Source: Dyadobacter sp. UC 10
GTDB taxonomy: Bacteria; Bacteroidota; Bacteroidia; Cytophagales; Spirosomataceae
DNA: 64,000 bases
NCBI RefSeq assembly: GCF_008369915.1
Contig: NZ_VSRN01000001.1
Coordinates: 2,140,001 to 2,204,000 of the forward strand
Reading direction: 5' to 3'
Shown here in pieces: positions 34,326 to 43,526 of the stretch. A program made the translations under genes and the position numbers. The notes under the pieces are model-generated. The model was given only the letters and a program-made list of their open reading frames with translations. It searched no databases and was not told where the DNA came from. Positions within the stretch are counted from its first letter, which is position 1, and each line of letters starts with the position of its first letter.

Positions 34326-35120
34326 TTACCGGTCCATATCTTTTTTATAAGCCATGAATGCCTGGTGAATGGATTCAGCCACTTCCTCCTGCCCTTCTTC
34401 GGAGCCTAGATAATCTTCTTCATCGGGTGTGGATAAAAACCCTGTTTCAATCAGCACGCTCGGCATCGCGCAGCGCCATAATACAAGGAACCCGGCCTGC
34501 TTCACACCCCGGCTTTCCCGGTCAGAAACGGACTGGAATTTTTTCTCGATCAGATCTGCAAAGCGAAGGCTGCTGGAAATAAAAGCACTTTGGTAATTGG
34601 CCAGCATAATATGTGCCAATGGCGAATCAGGATCGAAACCTTTGTATTTCTGCTTGTAGTTCGTTTCCTGTAAAATTACTGAGTTCTCCCTTTTCGCCAC
34701 TTCCAGGTTACCTTCTGTTTTGTGCAAACCCATTACGAAAGTTTCCGTTCCGTGGACAGACCTGGATCTGGGCGTGGCATTACAATGGATGGAAATGAAC
34801 AGGTCCGCATTGTTCCTATTGGCAAAAGCCGAGCGTTCGCCCAATTCTATGAAAACGTCCGTGGATCTTGTGTATAAAACCTTTACGTCCGGCGTAGCTT
34901 CTTTGATTTTTCGTCCCAACTCGAGTGCAACACTCAGCGCGACATCTTTTTCCTTTGTTTTCCGGCCTCTGGTTCCGGGGTCTTTACCGCCGTGACCGGC
35001 ATCAATTACTACTGTTCTTACCTTGGCGGATTGAGAAGCAGCGGGTTCCTGTTGAAATACGAATGCCAGACTAGCCAGCAGAAAACTCGCAGCAATTATT
35101 GATTTAAGAACTTTTAACAT
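34326..35120 (-). CDS. N-acetylmuramoyl-L-alanine amidase (AmiC type)
   Basis: A 264-residue secreted amidase that cuts peptide stems from glycan. After a signal peptide (IAASFLLASLAFVFQQ) the Amidase_3 domain runs from about residue 35: VVIDAGHGGKDPGTRG (first zinc His), SVALELGRKI, ADLFISIHCNA (zinc His) and VLIETGFLSTPDEEDYL with the catalytic Glu. It lacks AMIN or LysM domains. Divergent from the LptD-like gene and upstream of the MCE gene; this order of envelope genes is seen in other Bacteroidota. Confidence 0.93.
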   Translation of the reverse strand: MLKVLKSIIAASFLLASLAFVFQQEPAASQSAKVRTVVIDAGHGGKDPGTRGRKTKEKDVALSVALELGRKIKEATPDVKVLYTRSTDVFIELGERSAFANRNNADLFISIHCNATPRSRSVHGTETFVMGLHKTEGNLEVAKRENSVILQETNYKQKYKGFDPDSPLAHIMLANYQSAFISSSLRFADLIEKKFQSVSDRESRGVKQAGFLVLWRCAMPSVLIETGFLSTPDEEDYLGSEEGQEEVAESIHQAFMAYKKDMDR

Positions 35121-35193
35121 TATTTTTTAATTGGGGCGTTACTCGTTAGCCGTTTCTCTGCTAATTTTGAATTCGTATGCAAAAATACTCTAT

Positions 35194-38094
35194 TTGTTAA
35201 AACTGAAAAGAAAGGCGATTATTATATCGTCAGTGGTTGCGGCGTTTCTCCTGTTCAGCACTTTAGCCTGTGTGCAGCAACGCTCCAAGGGGTCCGGGAA
35301 AAATAAGAGTAAGCAGGCAGTTTCCTCTTCTGAAAAACAAACAACGGATTCTCTTCTTACAGCTAATACAAAGTCTGGTGCCGACACGTCGGGTACCGGT
35401 AAGGCTCGTACGTCTCAAACATTAACCCCTTCTGACTCACTTAATAAGAACATTACGGCCGATTCTACCGCCGCTGATACAATATCCAATCCGGACGATT
35501 TACAAAACGTCGTTGAATATACAGCAGAGGATTCGACAGTGATGGACGCCGTCCTCAAACAGGTGCATTTGTACGGAAATGCGGAGGTAAACTATGGCAC
35601 CATTAATCTCAAAGCCAATTATATCAGGCTCAACTGGATCACGAATGAGGTGTATGCAAAAGGTACCTACGACTCAACAGCCCAGAAAATGGCAGGAGAG
35701 CCTATTTTCCAGGACGGGCCGGAAACTTATAATACAAAGGAGATCAGGTACAACTTTAAATCTCAAAAAGCGCTGATACAAGGTATTGTTACCCAGGAAG
35801 GTGACGGTAATATCAGGGGTGAAAAAGTAAAAAAGGATGCGGAGGGTAATTTTTACATCCGCCATTCTATGTATACAACCTGCAATCTCACTCACCCGCA
35901 TTACTTCATCAATGCGCCTAAAATCAAAATGGTGAACAAAAAGCAGATCATCTCGGGACCTTTCAATCTTGTGATCAGCGATGTTCCCCTGCCTATTGCG
36001 TTGCCATTCGGTTTTTTCCCTTTTCCCAAGAAAAAAGAAAGCGGCACGAGCGGCATCATTTTCCCGACTTATGGTGAAGAACCAAACGGACGGGGTTTTT
36101 ATCTGCGGGAAGGCGGCTATTACTTCGCGATCAATGAATACGTCAACGCGATTGTGACCGGACAGATTTATTCGACCGGCAGCTGGGGACTGGGTGTTGC
36201 TTCTACGTATACCAGAAGGTATCAGTACAGCGGGAACTTTGCATTCCGGTTCAACAAAAATAAGCCCAGCGACGAGGTCGACAGACTAGTCGGCCGTGGT
36301 GTCACGAATGATTTCAGCATTGTCTGGTCGCATGCGCCCAAACCCCGGGGCAATTCGCAATTTTCGGCCAATGTCAATGTAAGCAGCAATAGCTATAACC
36401 AACAGCAGGAGTTCAATACAAACCGGTATATATCTAACGTAGCGAGCTCGTCGGTGCAATACAACCGCACATTTGGTCAATATGCACGGGCAGCAGCCAG
36501 TTTGCGTGTGAACCAGAATTTCGGACAAAAGGCGACCAATGCCGACACGGCCCGACGTGTCGGCGGAAAAACCAACGTTTCCACCGATTTCAGCTTCGGC
36601 ATCAACCAAATCGCCCCTTTTGCATTGAAAGGCGGCCGTGGTAAATGGTATGAAAGCTTTCGTTTGGGTCTGGATTTCAGCGGAAACTACGCTTTGACCA
36701 ACTCGCTGGCTGCCATTGATACTTCTTTCAGCAGATTGGGTTTTCAGATTTCAAATACGGTCGATATCTCCCGGGTTGGTGTCACGAAAATTGTACCTTT
36801 CAATATCGGCAACCTGCCGGATATGTTGAAAGATGCCCAGTTTACCGGCCGGTACAGTCTGCCGATCTCGCTGCCCAACTTCAAAGTATTGCGATTTGTG
36901 AACGTTACACCCAGCCTTTCTTTACAGGGGGAAGTTTTTACAAAACAATATAATTACGCTGTCGATACACTTACGAACCGTGTCCGGATAGATACGCTCA
37001 ATCAGGCGGGGACTGAGTATTCGTATAATTTCGGGGCTGGAATGAACACCCGTTTTTATGGTACATTCTTTATTGGCGGGAAAAGACTGGAAGCGATCCG
37101 GCACACTGTAATTCCTTCCTTATCCTTCACTTATACACCAGACTTCACCGGTGACGCATTTGGTTTTTATCAAAAAGTAAGTGTACTGGACCGGAAGGGC
37201 GAAGTAAAAGATTATTCTCTTTCCAGATTCCGGGGAATTGGAACAGGAGTAGGAAACGGCCGGGCGAGCAGCGTCATTTCTTTCAGTTTGAACAATTCTT
37301 TTGAAATGAAACTGAAATCAAAAAGTGACACCGCAGCTACGCAATTTGAAAAGATATCACTGCTGGACAATTTGAGTGTCGGCGGCAGTTACAACCTGCT
37401 GGCAGATTCTCTTAACCTTTCCAATATCACCGTCAATGCGAATGCACGCATAGGCCGGAACCTGAATTTGAACTTCAATATGAACCTCGACCCTTATGCT
37501 TATGAAGCGAACCCGAGAATATTGACAAATCAGGTTGGAACGAAAGTCAACAAATACGCGATCACGCAGGGACAAGGACTTGCCAAGCTCCAAAACCTGG
37601 GCTTTACACTAGGTACGAGCTTCTCGCCAAAAGGATCTGACAAGACAAAAACACCTCCTGCAAATGGCGCAGATCCGAATGCGGTCGCTACGCAGGAGCA
37701 GCGTGAATACATCCAGCAAAATCCAGAGCTTTATGTGGATTTCAATATTCCCTGGAATGTATCGCTTAACTACAACTTCGGTCTCAGCAAGCCCGGACTT
37801 TCAAAAGCCACTCTTATCCAGGCTGTTCAGGCGACGGGTGATTTAAGCCTGTCAAAGAATTTTAAAGTAAGTGTGAGTACCGGTTTTGACTTCACGGCAT
37901 TTTCACCCACTATTACACAGCTGACTTTGTACAGGGACCTGCATTGCTGGGATATGAGTTTCAGCTGGACACCATTTGCAGGGAGTGCAGCGCGTGTCAG
38001 CAACTACAACTTTACATTGAAAGTAAAATCGGCGATTCTGCAGGATTTGAAAGTGACACGCCGCCGTTCATTCTACGACAGATCAGCCTATTAA
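35194..38094 (+). CDS. LptD-like outer-membrane LPS-assembly protein
   Basis: A large protein of about 966 residues. A hydrophobic N-terminal signal (IIISSVVAAFLLFSTLA) is followed by a Ser/Thr/Lys-rich linker, an OstA-like beta-jellyroll region (about 130-250: AEVNYGTINLKANYIRLNW, EIRYNFKSQKALIQGI) and a long barrel of repeated amphipathic strands to the C-terminus (TRRRSFYDRSAY). Bacteroidota LptD homologues have this form. The frame is open from TTG at 35131, only 10 bases from the divergent amidase; I prefer the TTG at 35194, giving MLKLKRKAIIISS. The start is uncertain. Confidence 0.85.
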   Translation: MLKLKRKAIIISSVVAAFLLFSTLACVQQRSKGSGKNKSKQAVSSSEKQTTDSLLTANTKSGADTSGTGKARTSQTLTPSDSLNKNITADSTAADTISNPDDLQNVVEYTAEDSTVMDAVLKQVHLYGNAEVNYGTINLKANYIRLNWITNEVYAKGTYDSTAQKMAGEPIFQDGPETYNTKEIRYNFKSQKALIQGIVTQEGDGNIRGEKVKKDAEGNFYIRHSMYTTCNLTHPHYFINAPKIKMVNKKQIISGPFNLVISDVPLPIALPFGFFPFPKKKESGTSGIIFPTYGEEPNGRGFYLREGGYYFAINEYVNAIVTGQIYSTGSWGLGVASTYTRRYQYSGNFAFRFNKNKPSDEVDRLVGRGVTNDFSIVWSHAPKPRGNSQFSANVNVSSNSYNQQQEFNTNRYISNVASSSVQYNRTFGQYARAAASLRVNQNFGQKATNADTARRVGGKTNVSTDFSFGINQIAPFALKGGRGKWYESFRLGLDFSGNYALTNSLAAIDTSFSRLGFQISNTVDISRVGVTKIVPFNIGNLPDMLKDAQFTGRYSLPISLPNFKVLRFVNVTPSLSLQGEVFTKQYNYAVDTLTNRVRIDTLNQAGTEYSYNFGAGMNTRFYGTFFIGGKRLEAIRHTVIPSLSFTYTPDFTGDAFGFYQKVSVLDRKGEVKDYSLSRFRGIGTGVGNGRASSVISFSLNNSFEMKLKSKSDTAATQFEKISLLDNLSVGGSYNLLADSLNLSNITVNANARIGRNLNLNFNMNLDPYAYEANPRILTNQVGTKVNKYAITQGQGLAKLQNLGFTLGTSFSPKGSDKTKTPPANGADPNAVATQEQREYIQQNPELYVDFNIPWNVSLNYNFGLSKPGLSKATLIQAVQATGDLSLSKNFKVSVSTGFDFTAFSPTITQLTLYRDLHCWDMSFSWTPFAGSAARVSNYNFTLKVKSAILQDLKVTRRRSFYDRSAY

Positions 38095-38102
38095 CAGGTC
38101 CC

Positions 38103-38134
38103 AAAAAAAAGGCAGCCCGGTTTGGACTACCTTT
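38103..38134 (-). terminator. Terminator after the DUF1573 gene
   Basis: On the minus strand AAAGGUAGUCC pairs with GGGCUGCCUUU (11 bp, two G-U pairs) around a 5-base loop and is followed by an uninterrupted U run (A run at 38103-38110 on plus). Confidence 0.82.
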
Positions 38135-38152
38135 TCAATGTCTCAGGTTCAG

Positions 38153-38551
38153 TTACTTTGACGACGGCTTCGAAGCAGCTTTTGGAACAACTTCGCCTTT
38201 CAGATATAAAGTAATTGATCCGCCTTCTGTGTTACTGAAAACAGTGACAGGCTTGTTGAAAGAGCCTGCTGCAGCTGCATTAAAAGTAGCTTTCACAGAT
38301 CCCGTTTTTCCCGGAAGTACTGGTTCTTTTGACCAAACCGGCGTGGTACATCCGCAAGATACGGTTACGTTGGAAAGAACTACTGGCTCGGTACCTGCGT
38401 TGGTAAAAACAAACTCATGCGTTACTGGTGTTCCCTGAGGTACTTTTCCAAAAACATGAGTTTCCTCTTTGAATTTTAACACACCTTTCTGAGCAAAGCT
38501 CACGGTGGTCAGGCCAACCAATAGAACCAGAGCTGAAAAGAATACTTTCAT
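38153..38551 (-). CDS. DUF1573 secreted protein
   Basis: A 132-residue exported protein with a signal peptide (FFSALVLLVGLTTVSFAQ) and one DUF1573 Ig-like domain: FKEETHVFGKVPQGTPVTHEFVFTNAGTEPVVLSNVTVSCGCTTP, the last carrying the conserved C-G-C-T. Members occur at the surface or periplasm of Bacteroidota; role unknown. It ends with a Lys/Ser tail. Single gene with own terminator, convergent with the LptD-like gene. Confidence 0.88.
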   Translation of the reverse strand: MKVFFSALVLLVGLTTVSFAQKGVLKFKEETHVFGKVPQGTPVTHEFVFTNAGTEPVVLSNVTVSCGCTTPVWSKEPVLPGKTGSVKATFNAAAAGSFNKPVTVFSNTEGGSITLYLKGEVVPKAASKPSSK

Positions 38552-38754
38552 AACTTTGACGATACATTTAGTGGTGAAAAACTAATTAGCAAACAAGATT
38601 AATGCTTAATAATTAAATATAATAATCATTAACCATTATTAACAGAAGACCGCGATTAATGGTATAACGGCTGATTATTATTTTCCTGCATAATTTTGGC
38701 TTGCATTCAAAAAAACGTAATTTAACTACGGATTAATTCCCGAAATTTTCGCTT

Positions 38755-41163
38755 ATGCTTCCAAATGATAGTTTGACCGGCTCCGGTATTTTGAGTAAAG
38801 AAAACATTATCAGCGATTATCGCCTAGCTTGCGAAAGTCGCCAGGTAAGTCTGCTGGGCCGGAAAGATACAATGGGAGGTCGTTCTAAATTTGGCATTTT
38901 TGGTGACGGCAAGGAAGTGGCTCAGATCGCACTTTCCAGAACTTTCAGGCCGGGCGATTTCCGCTCCGGCTATTACAGGGACCAGACTATTGAAGCTGCT
39001 GTGGGCAATTTGACCTGGCAGCAATTTTTTGCGCAGATGTACGCGCACGCCGATCTCGAACATGAGCCCAATACAGGCGGAAGGTCCATGAACGGCCACT
39101 TTTCCACGCGCTGGCTCGATGAGAACGGGCATTGGCTGGATCAAACCAAAATTTATAATTCTGTTTGCGATATATCTTCAACTGCCGGTCAGATGCCCAG
39201 GGCTGTCGGCCTTGCCTATGCTTCAAAATTGTACAGGCATAACAAGCAACTCGATTCACAAACCCGGTTTTCACGGCAGGGAAATGAGATCGTTTTTGCC
39301 ACGATTGGCGACGCATCCACTTCTCAGGGGATGTTTTGGGAAGCGATGAATGCAGCGGGCGTTTTGCAAATTCCACTACTCACTTCGGTTTGGGACGATG
39401 GCTACGGTATTTCAGTTCCTATTGAATATCAAACCACGAAGGGGAGTATTTCAAAAGCACTTGCCGGCTTGCAGCGCAATGAAGAAGAGCCCGGAGTAGA
39501 AATCCTGTCGGTGAGTGGCTGGGATTATCCGGCATTAATTGAAACTTACCAGAAAGCTGCGGCTATTTGCCGGGAAGAACAGGTGCCTGTATTGGTTCAC
39601 GTTACTGAGCTGACACAACCTCAGGGACATTCAACTTCCGGTTCGCACGAACGCTATAAATCCAAGCAGCGACTTAATTGGGAGAATGAACATGATTGTA
39701 ATCTCCGCTTCCGGGATTGGATCTTGAAAAACGGTTATGCAACCGATGAGGAGCTCGAACAGATTGAAATAGAAGCAAAAGAAACTGCCGCGCAGGCCCG
39801 CAACGGTGCTTGGCAGGCTTATCGTAAGGATATTGATAAGGAATATCTCGAAACCATTCAGCTAATTCAGGCAGCTGGGCGGGATAGTAAGCATGCCAAT
39901 GCATTAAGTAATGTCGTGCACGATTTGTCGAAAACATATCTTCCTGTAAGAAGGGATATGCTTGCGAGCATTCGCAAGGCCCTCCGCATTGTTGGTAAGG
40001 AAGAAAATGCTGCAAAAGCTACGCTCAAATCATCTCTTAAGAACAGTCTGAAAGAAAACGAAACACGTTTCAATACGCATTTATATAGTGAAACTCAGGA
40101 ATCTCCAATGCATGTGAAAGCAGTGGAGCCTGTATTTTCAGAAACCAGTCCAACAGTCGACGGCCGCGAAATTATTCGTACCTACTTTAATTCGCTTTTC
40201 GAGAAAGACCCAAAAGTGGTAGCGCTCGGCGAAGATATTGGCATGATTGGAGATGTAAACCAGGGATTTGCTGGTTTGCAGGAAAAATTTGGCGCGCTTC
40301 GTATCACCGATACAGGCATCCGCGAAACGACCATAATCGGTCAGGGAATCGGAATGGCCATGCGCGGCTTAAGACCGATCGTAGAAATCCAGTATTTCGA
40401 CTACATCTATTACGCATTGTCGACATTAACCGACGACCTCGCGTCGCTCCGGTACCGAACCGCTGGCGGCCAGAAAGCACCATTGATCGTCCGCACAAGA
40501 GGCCACCGGCTGGAAGGTATCTGGCACTCGGGCTCCCCAATGGGTACCATGCTCAGTAGCTTGCGGGGAATGCACGTCATAGTACCACGAAACTTTGTCC
40601 AGGCAGCTGGCTTTTACAATACACTACTGAAAGGCGACGATCCTGCACTGATTGTTGAACCATTAAATTCTTACCGTCAGAAGGAAATATTACCTGATAA
40701 TATCAGCGACATCTGCATTCCTCTGGGCCAGCCAGAAATTTTAATGGAAGGAAATCATGTGACGATCGTTACTTATGGCTCCATGTGTCGTATAGTAATG
40801 GAGGCCGCTTCTCATTTGCAGCGTGTAGGTATCGAGGTCGAGGTGATCGATGTACAGACACTCCTGCCATTTGACGTAAACAGCAGCATAGTAGAATCCA
40901 TAAAGAAAACGAACAGGGTCATTTTTGCGGATGAAGATTTGCCTGGCAGCGCATCGGCCTATATGATGCAGCAGGTGCTGGAAAAACAGAATGCGTACCG
41001 CTGGCTGGATTCAGCACCGGTGACGATTTCCGCCAAAGACCATCGCCCGCCTTACGGATCGGACGGTGATTATTTTTCGAAACCTAATATGGACGATATT
41101 TTTGATGCTGTTTACAAGATCATGCACGAAGCAGAGCCCGAGATTTATCCGGAACTGTTTTAG
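38755..41163 (+). CDS. 2-oxoacid dehydrogenase E1, alpha and beta subunits fused
   Basis: An 802-residue fusion of the two E1 halves that are usually separate, here in alpha-beta order. Residues about 30-420 are the alpha part (FRSGYYRDQT, GDASTSQGMFWEAMNAAG with the TPP-binding segment, VWDDGYGISVP, GHSTSGSHERY). Residues about 465-800 are the beta part (ALGEDIGMIGDVNQGF, DTGIRETTIIGQGIGMAMRGLRPIVEI, RTRGHRLEGIWHSGSPMG, IFADEDLPGSASAYMMQQVL). A linker of about 60 residues joins them. The branched-chain 2-oxoacid is the likely substrate, but pyruvate cannot be ruled out. Stand-alone, 15 bases before the sugar transferase gene. Confidence 0.9.
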   Translation: MLPNDSLTGSGILSKENIISDYRLACESRQVSLLGRKDTMGGRSKFGIFGDGKEVAQIALSRTFRPGDFRSGYYRDQTIEAAVGNLTWQQFFAQMYAHADLEHEPNTGGRSMNGHFSTRWLDENGHWLDQTKIYNSVCDISSTAGQMPRAVGLAYASKLYRHNKQLDSQTRFSRQGNEIVFATIGDASTSQGMFWEAMNAAGVLQIPLLTSVWDDGYGISVPIEYQTTKGSISKALAGLQRNEEEPGVEILSVSGWDYPALIETYQKAAAICREEQVPVLVHVTELTQPQGHSTSGSHERYKSKQRLNWENEHDCNLRFRDWILKNGYATDEELEQIEIEAKETAAQARNGAWQAYRKDIDKEYLETIQLIQAAGRDSKHANALSNVVHDLSKTYLPVRRDMLASIRKALRIVGKEENAAKATLKSSLKNSLKENETRFNTHLYSETQESPMHVKAVEPVFSETSPTVDGREIIRTYFNSLFEKDPKVVALGEDIGMIGDVNQGFAGLQEKFGALRITDTGIRETTIIGQGIGMAMRGLRPIVEIQYFDYIYYALSTLTDDLASLRYRTAGGQKAPLIVRTRGHRLEGIWHSGSPMGTMLSSLRGMHVIVPRNFVQAAGFYNTLLKGDDPALIVEPLNSYRQKEILPDNISDICIPLGQPEILMEGNHVTIVTYGSMCRIVMEAASHLQRVGIEVEVIDVQTLLPFDVNSSIVESIKKTNRVIFADEDLPGSASAYMMQQVLEKQNAYRWLDSAPVTISAKDHRPPYGSDGDYFSKPNMDDIFDAVYKIMHEAEPEIYPELF

Positions 41164-41177
41164 TGTTTTGATTTATT

Positions 41178-41747
41178 ATGTATCAAAAATCAGGAAAGAG
41201 AATTTTAGATATTACGATAGCGGCAACAGGGATTTTCATCTCGTTGCCGCTTTTTGTTTTGGTAACCATCTTGGTCTGCATTGATTCGCGTGGCAAACCC
41301 TTTTTCCTGCAGGAAAGACCCGGCCTTGGTGCGCGGCTTTTCACGCTGATAAAACTACGGACGATGCGCGAAAACGGGAAAGTTACCCGCTTCGGCCACA
41401 TTCTCAGAAGAACTTCGTTTGACGAAATTCCGCAGCTCTGGAACGTATTAAGGGGTGAAATGAGCATTGTTGGTCCGCGTCCTCTTTTGGTTCGATATCT
41501 CCCTTTATATAATACGTTTCAAAACAGGCGGCATTCCGTGTTGCCGGGCATGACCGGGCTCGCACAGGTTAACGGACGAAATGCGATCAGCTGGCAGAAG
41601 AAATTTGAATATGATGTCTGGTATGCCGAAAACCTTTCCCTCAAACTTGATATGAAAATCATCTGGCTCACATTTTCACGAGCTTTGGACAGGAAGCACG
41701 TTAACGCCCCGGTGAAAATTTCCATGGAAGAATTCAAAGGAAACTGA
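41178..41747 (+). CDS. PglC-like initiating sugar-phosphate transferase
   Basis: A 189-residue monotopic phosphoglycosyltransferase. It has the reentrant membrane helix near the N-terminus (ILDITIAATGIFISLPLFVLVTILV), then the core PFFLQERPGLG, FTLIKLRTM, the Asp-Glu pair in RTSFDEIPQLWNVL, and MSIVGPRPLL and PGMTGLAQVNGR. It moves a sugar-1-phosphate onto undecaprenyl phosphate to start a glycan. The segment between LRTM and TRFG is shorter than usual by roughly ten residues. First of three coupled genes (1 base to the next). Confidence 0.9.
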   Translation: MYQKSGKRILDITIAATGIFISLPLFVLVTILVCIDSRGKPFFLQERPGLGARLFTLIKLRTMRENGKVTRFGHILRRTSFDEIPQLWNVLRGEMSIVGPRPLLVRYLPLYNTFQNRRHSVLPGMTGLAQVNGRNAISWQKKFEYDVWYAENLSLKLDMKIIWLTFSRALDRKHVNAPVKISMEEFKGN

Positions 41748-41748
41748 T

Positions 41749-42336
41749 ATGCTGATTTACGGGGCCGGCGGACACGCAAAGGTGATATTTCGGATGTTGA
41801 TCGACGCAGGACTTGCGGTTGAAACTGTTTTTGATGATCAGTTCAGCACCCGACTTTTTGATAGAAATTCAATCAGCTATTCTTCGGAAATATTTAACGA
41901 CAAAAAGCTGATCATAGCAATAGGCGACAATTTCGCAAGACGGGCCGTGGCAGGAAAAGTATCTCACGGTTTTGGTCAACTGGTTCACAAAAGTGCATTG
42001 ATTGATTCGACAGTCAGGGCTGGACAGGGTACTGTTATATTTCAACAGGCGATTATCCAGACCGACGCGCGGATTGGCGAACATGTCATCATCAATACCG
42101 GCGCAATTATCGAGCACGAATGTGAACTGAAAGACTTTGTTCACGTAGCGCCTCGGGTTACTATTTGCGGGAATGTAAAAGTGGACGAAAATACGTTGCT
42201 TGGTGCAGGCTGCATCATTTTACCGAATATCTCGATTGGCAAAAATTGCATTGTCGGCGCGGGAAGCGTTGTGACTAAATCAATATCTGATAATACAACA
42301 GTTGCAGGAAATCCGGCAAGAATTTTAACTCTTTAA
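41749..42336 (+). CDS. PglD/NeuD-type sugar O- or N-acetyltransferase
   Basis: A 195-residue cytoplasmic acetyltransferase: an N-terminal Rossmann-like half opening MLIYGAGGHAKVIFRML and a C-terminal left-handed beta-helix of hexapeptide repeats (about 90-190, NTGAIIEHECELKDFVHVAPRVTICGNV). The His in IIEHECE is the expected catalytic base. Between a PglC-like transferase and a PglE-like aminotransferase it likely acetylates a UDP-4-amino-sugar. The start follows the previous stop after one base. Confidence 0.88.
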   Translation: MLIYGAGGHAKVIFRMLIDAGLAVETVFDDQFSTRLFDRNSISYSSEIFNDKKLIIAIGDNFARRAVAGKVSHGFGQLVHKSALIDSTVRAGQGTVIFQQAIIQTDARIGEHVIINTGAIIEHECELKDFVHVAPRVTICGNVKVDENTLLGAGCIILPNISIGKNCIVGAGSVVTKSISDNTTVAGNPARILTL

Positions 42337-42345
42337 CCACACACT

Positions 42346-43491
42346 ATGCGTTACAGAATTTGGTTGTCGCCCCCGCACATGGGAGGCGGAGAAATGAAGT
42401 ATATTGAGCAGGCGTTTAGTAGTAATTGGATTGCACCTGCCGGTCCGAATATTGTTCGTTTTGAAAATGAATTGGTACAATATACCGGTGGAAAATATGC
42501 CGTAGCGCTGGCTTCGGGGACAGCAGCTATACACCTGGCGTTGTGCGCTTTGGATATTTCAAAAGGCGATATTGTGCTTTGCCAGTCACTCACTTTTGTC
42601 GCGACTGCAAATCCTATTTTGTATCTCGGCGCAACTCCTGTCTTTGTTGATAGCGAGCCCGCAACGTGGAATATCTGTCCGGAAGCATTGGAAACCGCGA
42701 TCAGGTATTACTTGATCCGTAACAAAAAACCGAAAGCATTGATTTGCGTTCATTTGTATGGAATGCCGTGTTTAATGGAAGATTTGCTGGCAGTTTGTTA
42801 CAGGTATGGTATCGCATTGATCGAAGACGCAGCCGAGGCGCTTGGCTCTGAGTACAAAAGAAAGCAGGCTGGGACTTTCGGTGAAATGGGCATTATTTCT
42901 TTTAACGGAAATAAAATTATCACTACATCCGGTGGAGGCGCGTTACTTTCGGATTCTAAAGTTCTGACAGATAAAGCCCGTTATTTTTCGACACAATCCA
43001 AAGATCCGACTCCGTATTTTCAGCATTCGGAGTTGGGTTACAACTACGCGATGAGCAACGTCTGCGCAGGTATCGGGCGCGGACAAATGGAGGTGTTGAA
43101 TGAGCGCGTGGCAGCTCGGAGGGCCAATTTCGATCTTTATTCCCACTATCTGAAAGATGTGCCCGGCCTATCATTTCAACAAGAACCGGACGGTGCAAAG
43201 TCAAACCGCTGGCTGGTCTCTTTGCAATTAACGGGTAATGCTTGCGCATTGACGCCTGAAAGCATCAGGCTTGCTCTTTCCGGCAAAGGTGTAGAGTCAA
43301 GACGGGTATGGAAGCCTATGCATTTGCAGCCACTTTACAAGATCGCGCCTTACTTTGGAGGTGATGTAGCAGAGGATCTTTTTGAAAATGGCATTTGCCT
43401 GCCTTCCGGCTCACAACTCACCAGCGAGGAGGTTTCCGAGATTTGCGAAATAATAATGGAGACAGCTCAAAAACAAAAAAGCTGTTCATGA
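42346..43491 (+). CDS. PglE-like DegT/DnrJ/EryC1/StrS aminotransferase
   Basis: A 381-residue pyridoxal-phosphate aminotransferase acting on nucleotide-linked keto-sugars. Features: PHMGGGEMKYIEQAF and SNWIAPAGPN at the start, ALASGTAAIHLAL, LIEDAAEALGSEYK, and the PLP lysine in SFNGNKIITTSGGGAL. The C-terminal LPSGSQLTSEEVSEI is typical. Together with the two preceding genes it matches the bacillosamine-like set PglC-PglD-PglE; the PglF dehydratase is not here. Its stop overlaps a terminator hairpin for the convergent FKBP gene. Confidence 0.9.
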   Translation: MRYRIWLSPPHMGGGEMKYIEQAFSSNWIAPAGPNIVRFENELVQYTGGKYAVALASGTAAIHLALCALDISKGDIVLCQSLTFVATANPILYLGATPVFVDSEPATWNICPEALETAIRYYLIRNKKPKALICVHLYGMPCLMEDLLAVCYRYGIALIEDAAEALGSEYKRKQAGTFGEMGIISFNGNKIITTSGGGALLSDSKVLTDKARYFSTQSKDPTPYFQHSELGYNYAMSNVCAGIGRGQMEVLNERVAARRANFDLYSHYLKDVPGLSFQQEPDGAKSNRWLVSLQLTGNACALTPESIRLALSGKGVESRRVWKPMHLQPLYKIAPYFGGDVAEDLFENGICLPSGSQLTSEEVSEICEIIMETAQKQKSCS

Positions 43492-43510
43492 GCGGGTCAC
43501 GAACAGCTTT
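43468..43510 (-). terminator. Terminator for the FKBP gene, overlapping the pglE-like stop
   Basis: AAAGCTGTTC (43478-43487) pairs with GAACAGCTTT (43501-43510), 10 bp. Minus-strand tail TTTTTTGTTTTTG is good; the plus-strand tail is not. The stem includes the last codons of the aminotransferase. Confidence 0.82.
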
Positions 43511-43526
43511 GCTAAACATAATATTG

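Noticed and set aside
39674..40015. Minus-strand open frame opposite the fused E1 gene
   Set aside because: It lies within the linker region of the E1 alpha-beta gene and shows no homology features.
41749..42336. Alternative call as serine O-acetyltransferase or a lone hexapeptide enzyme
   Set aside because: The N-terminal Rossmann-like half and the neighbouring aminotransferase fit the PglD/NeuD type better.
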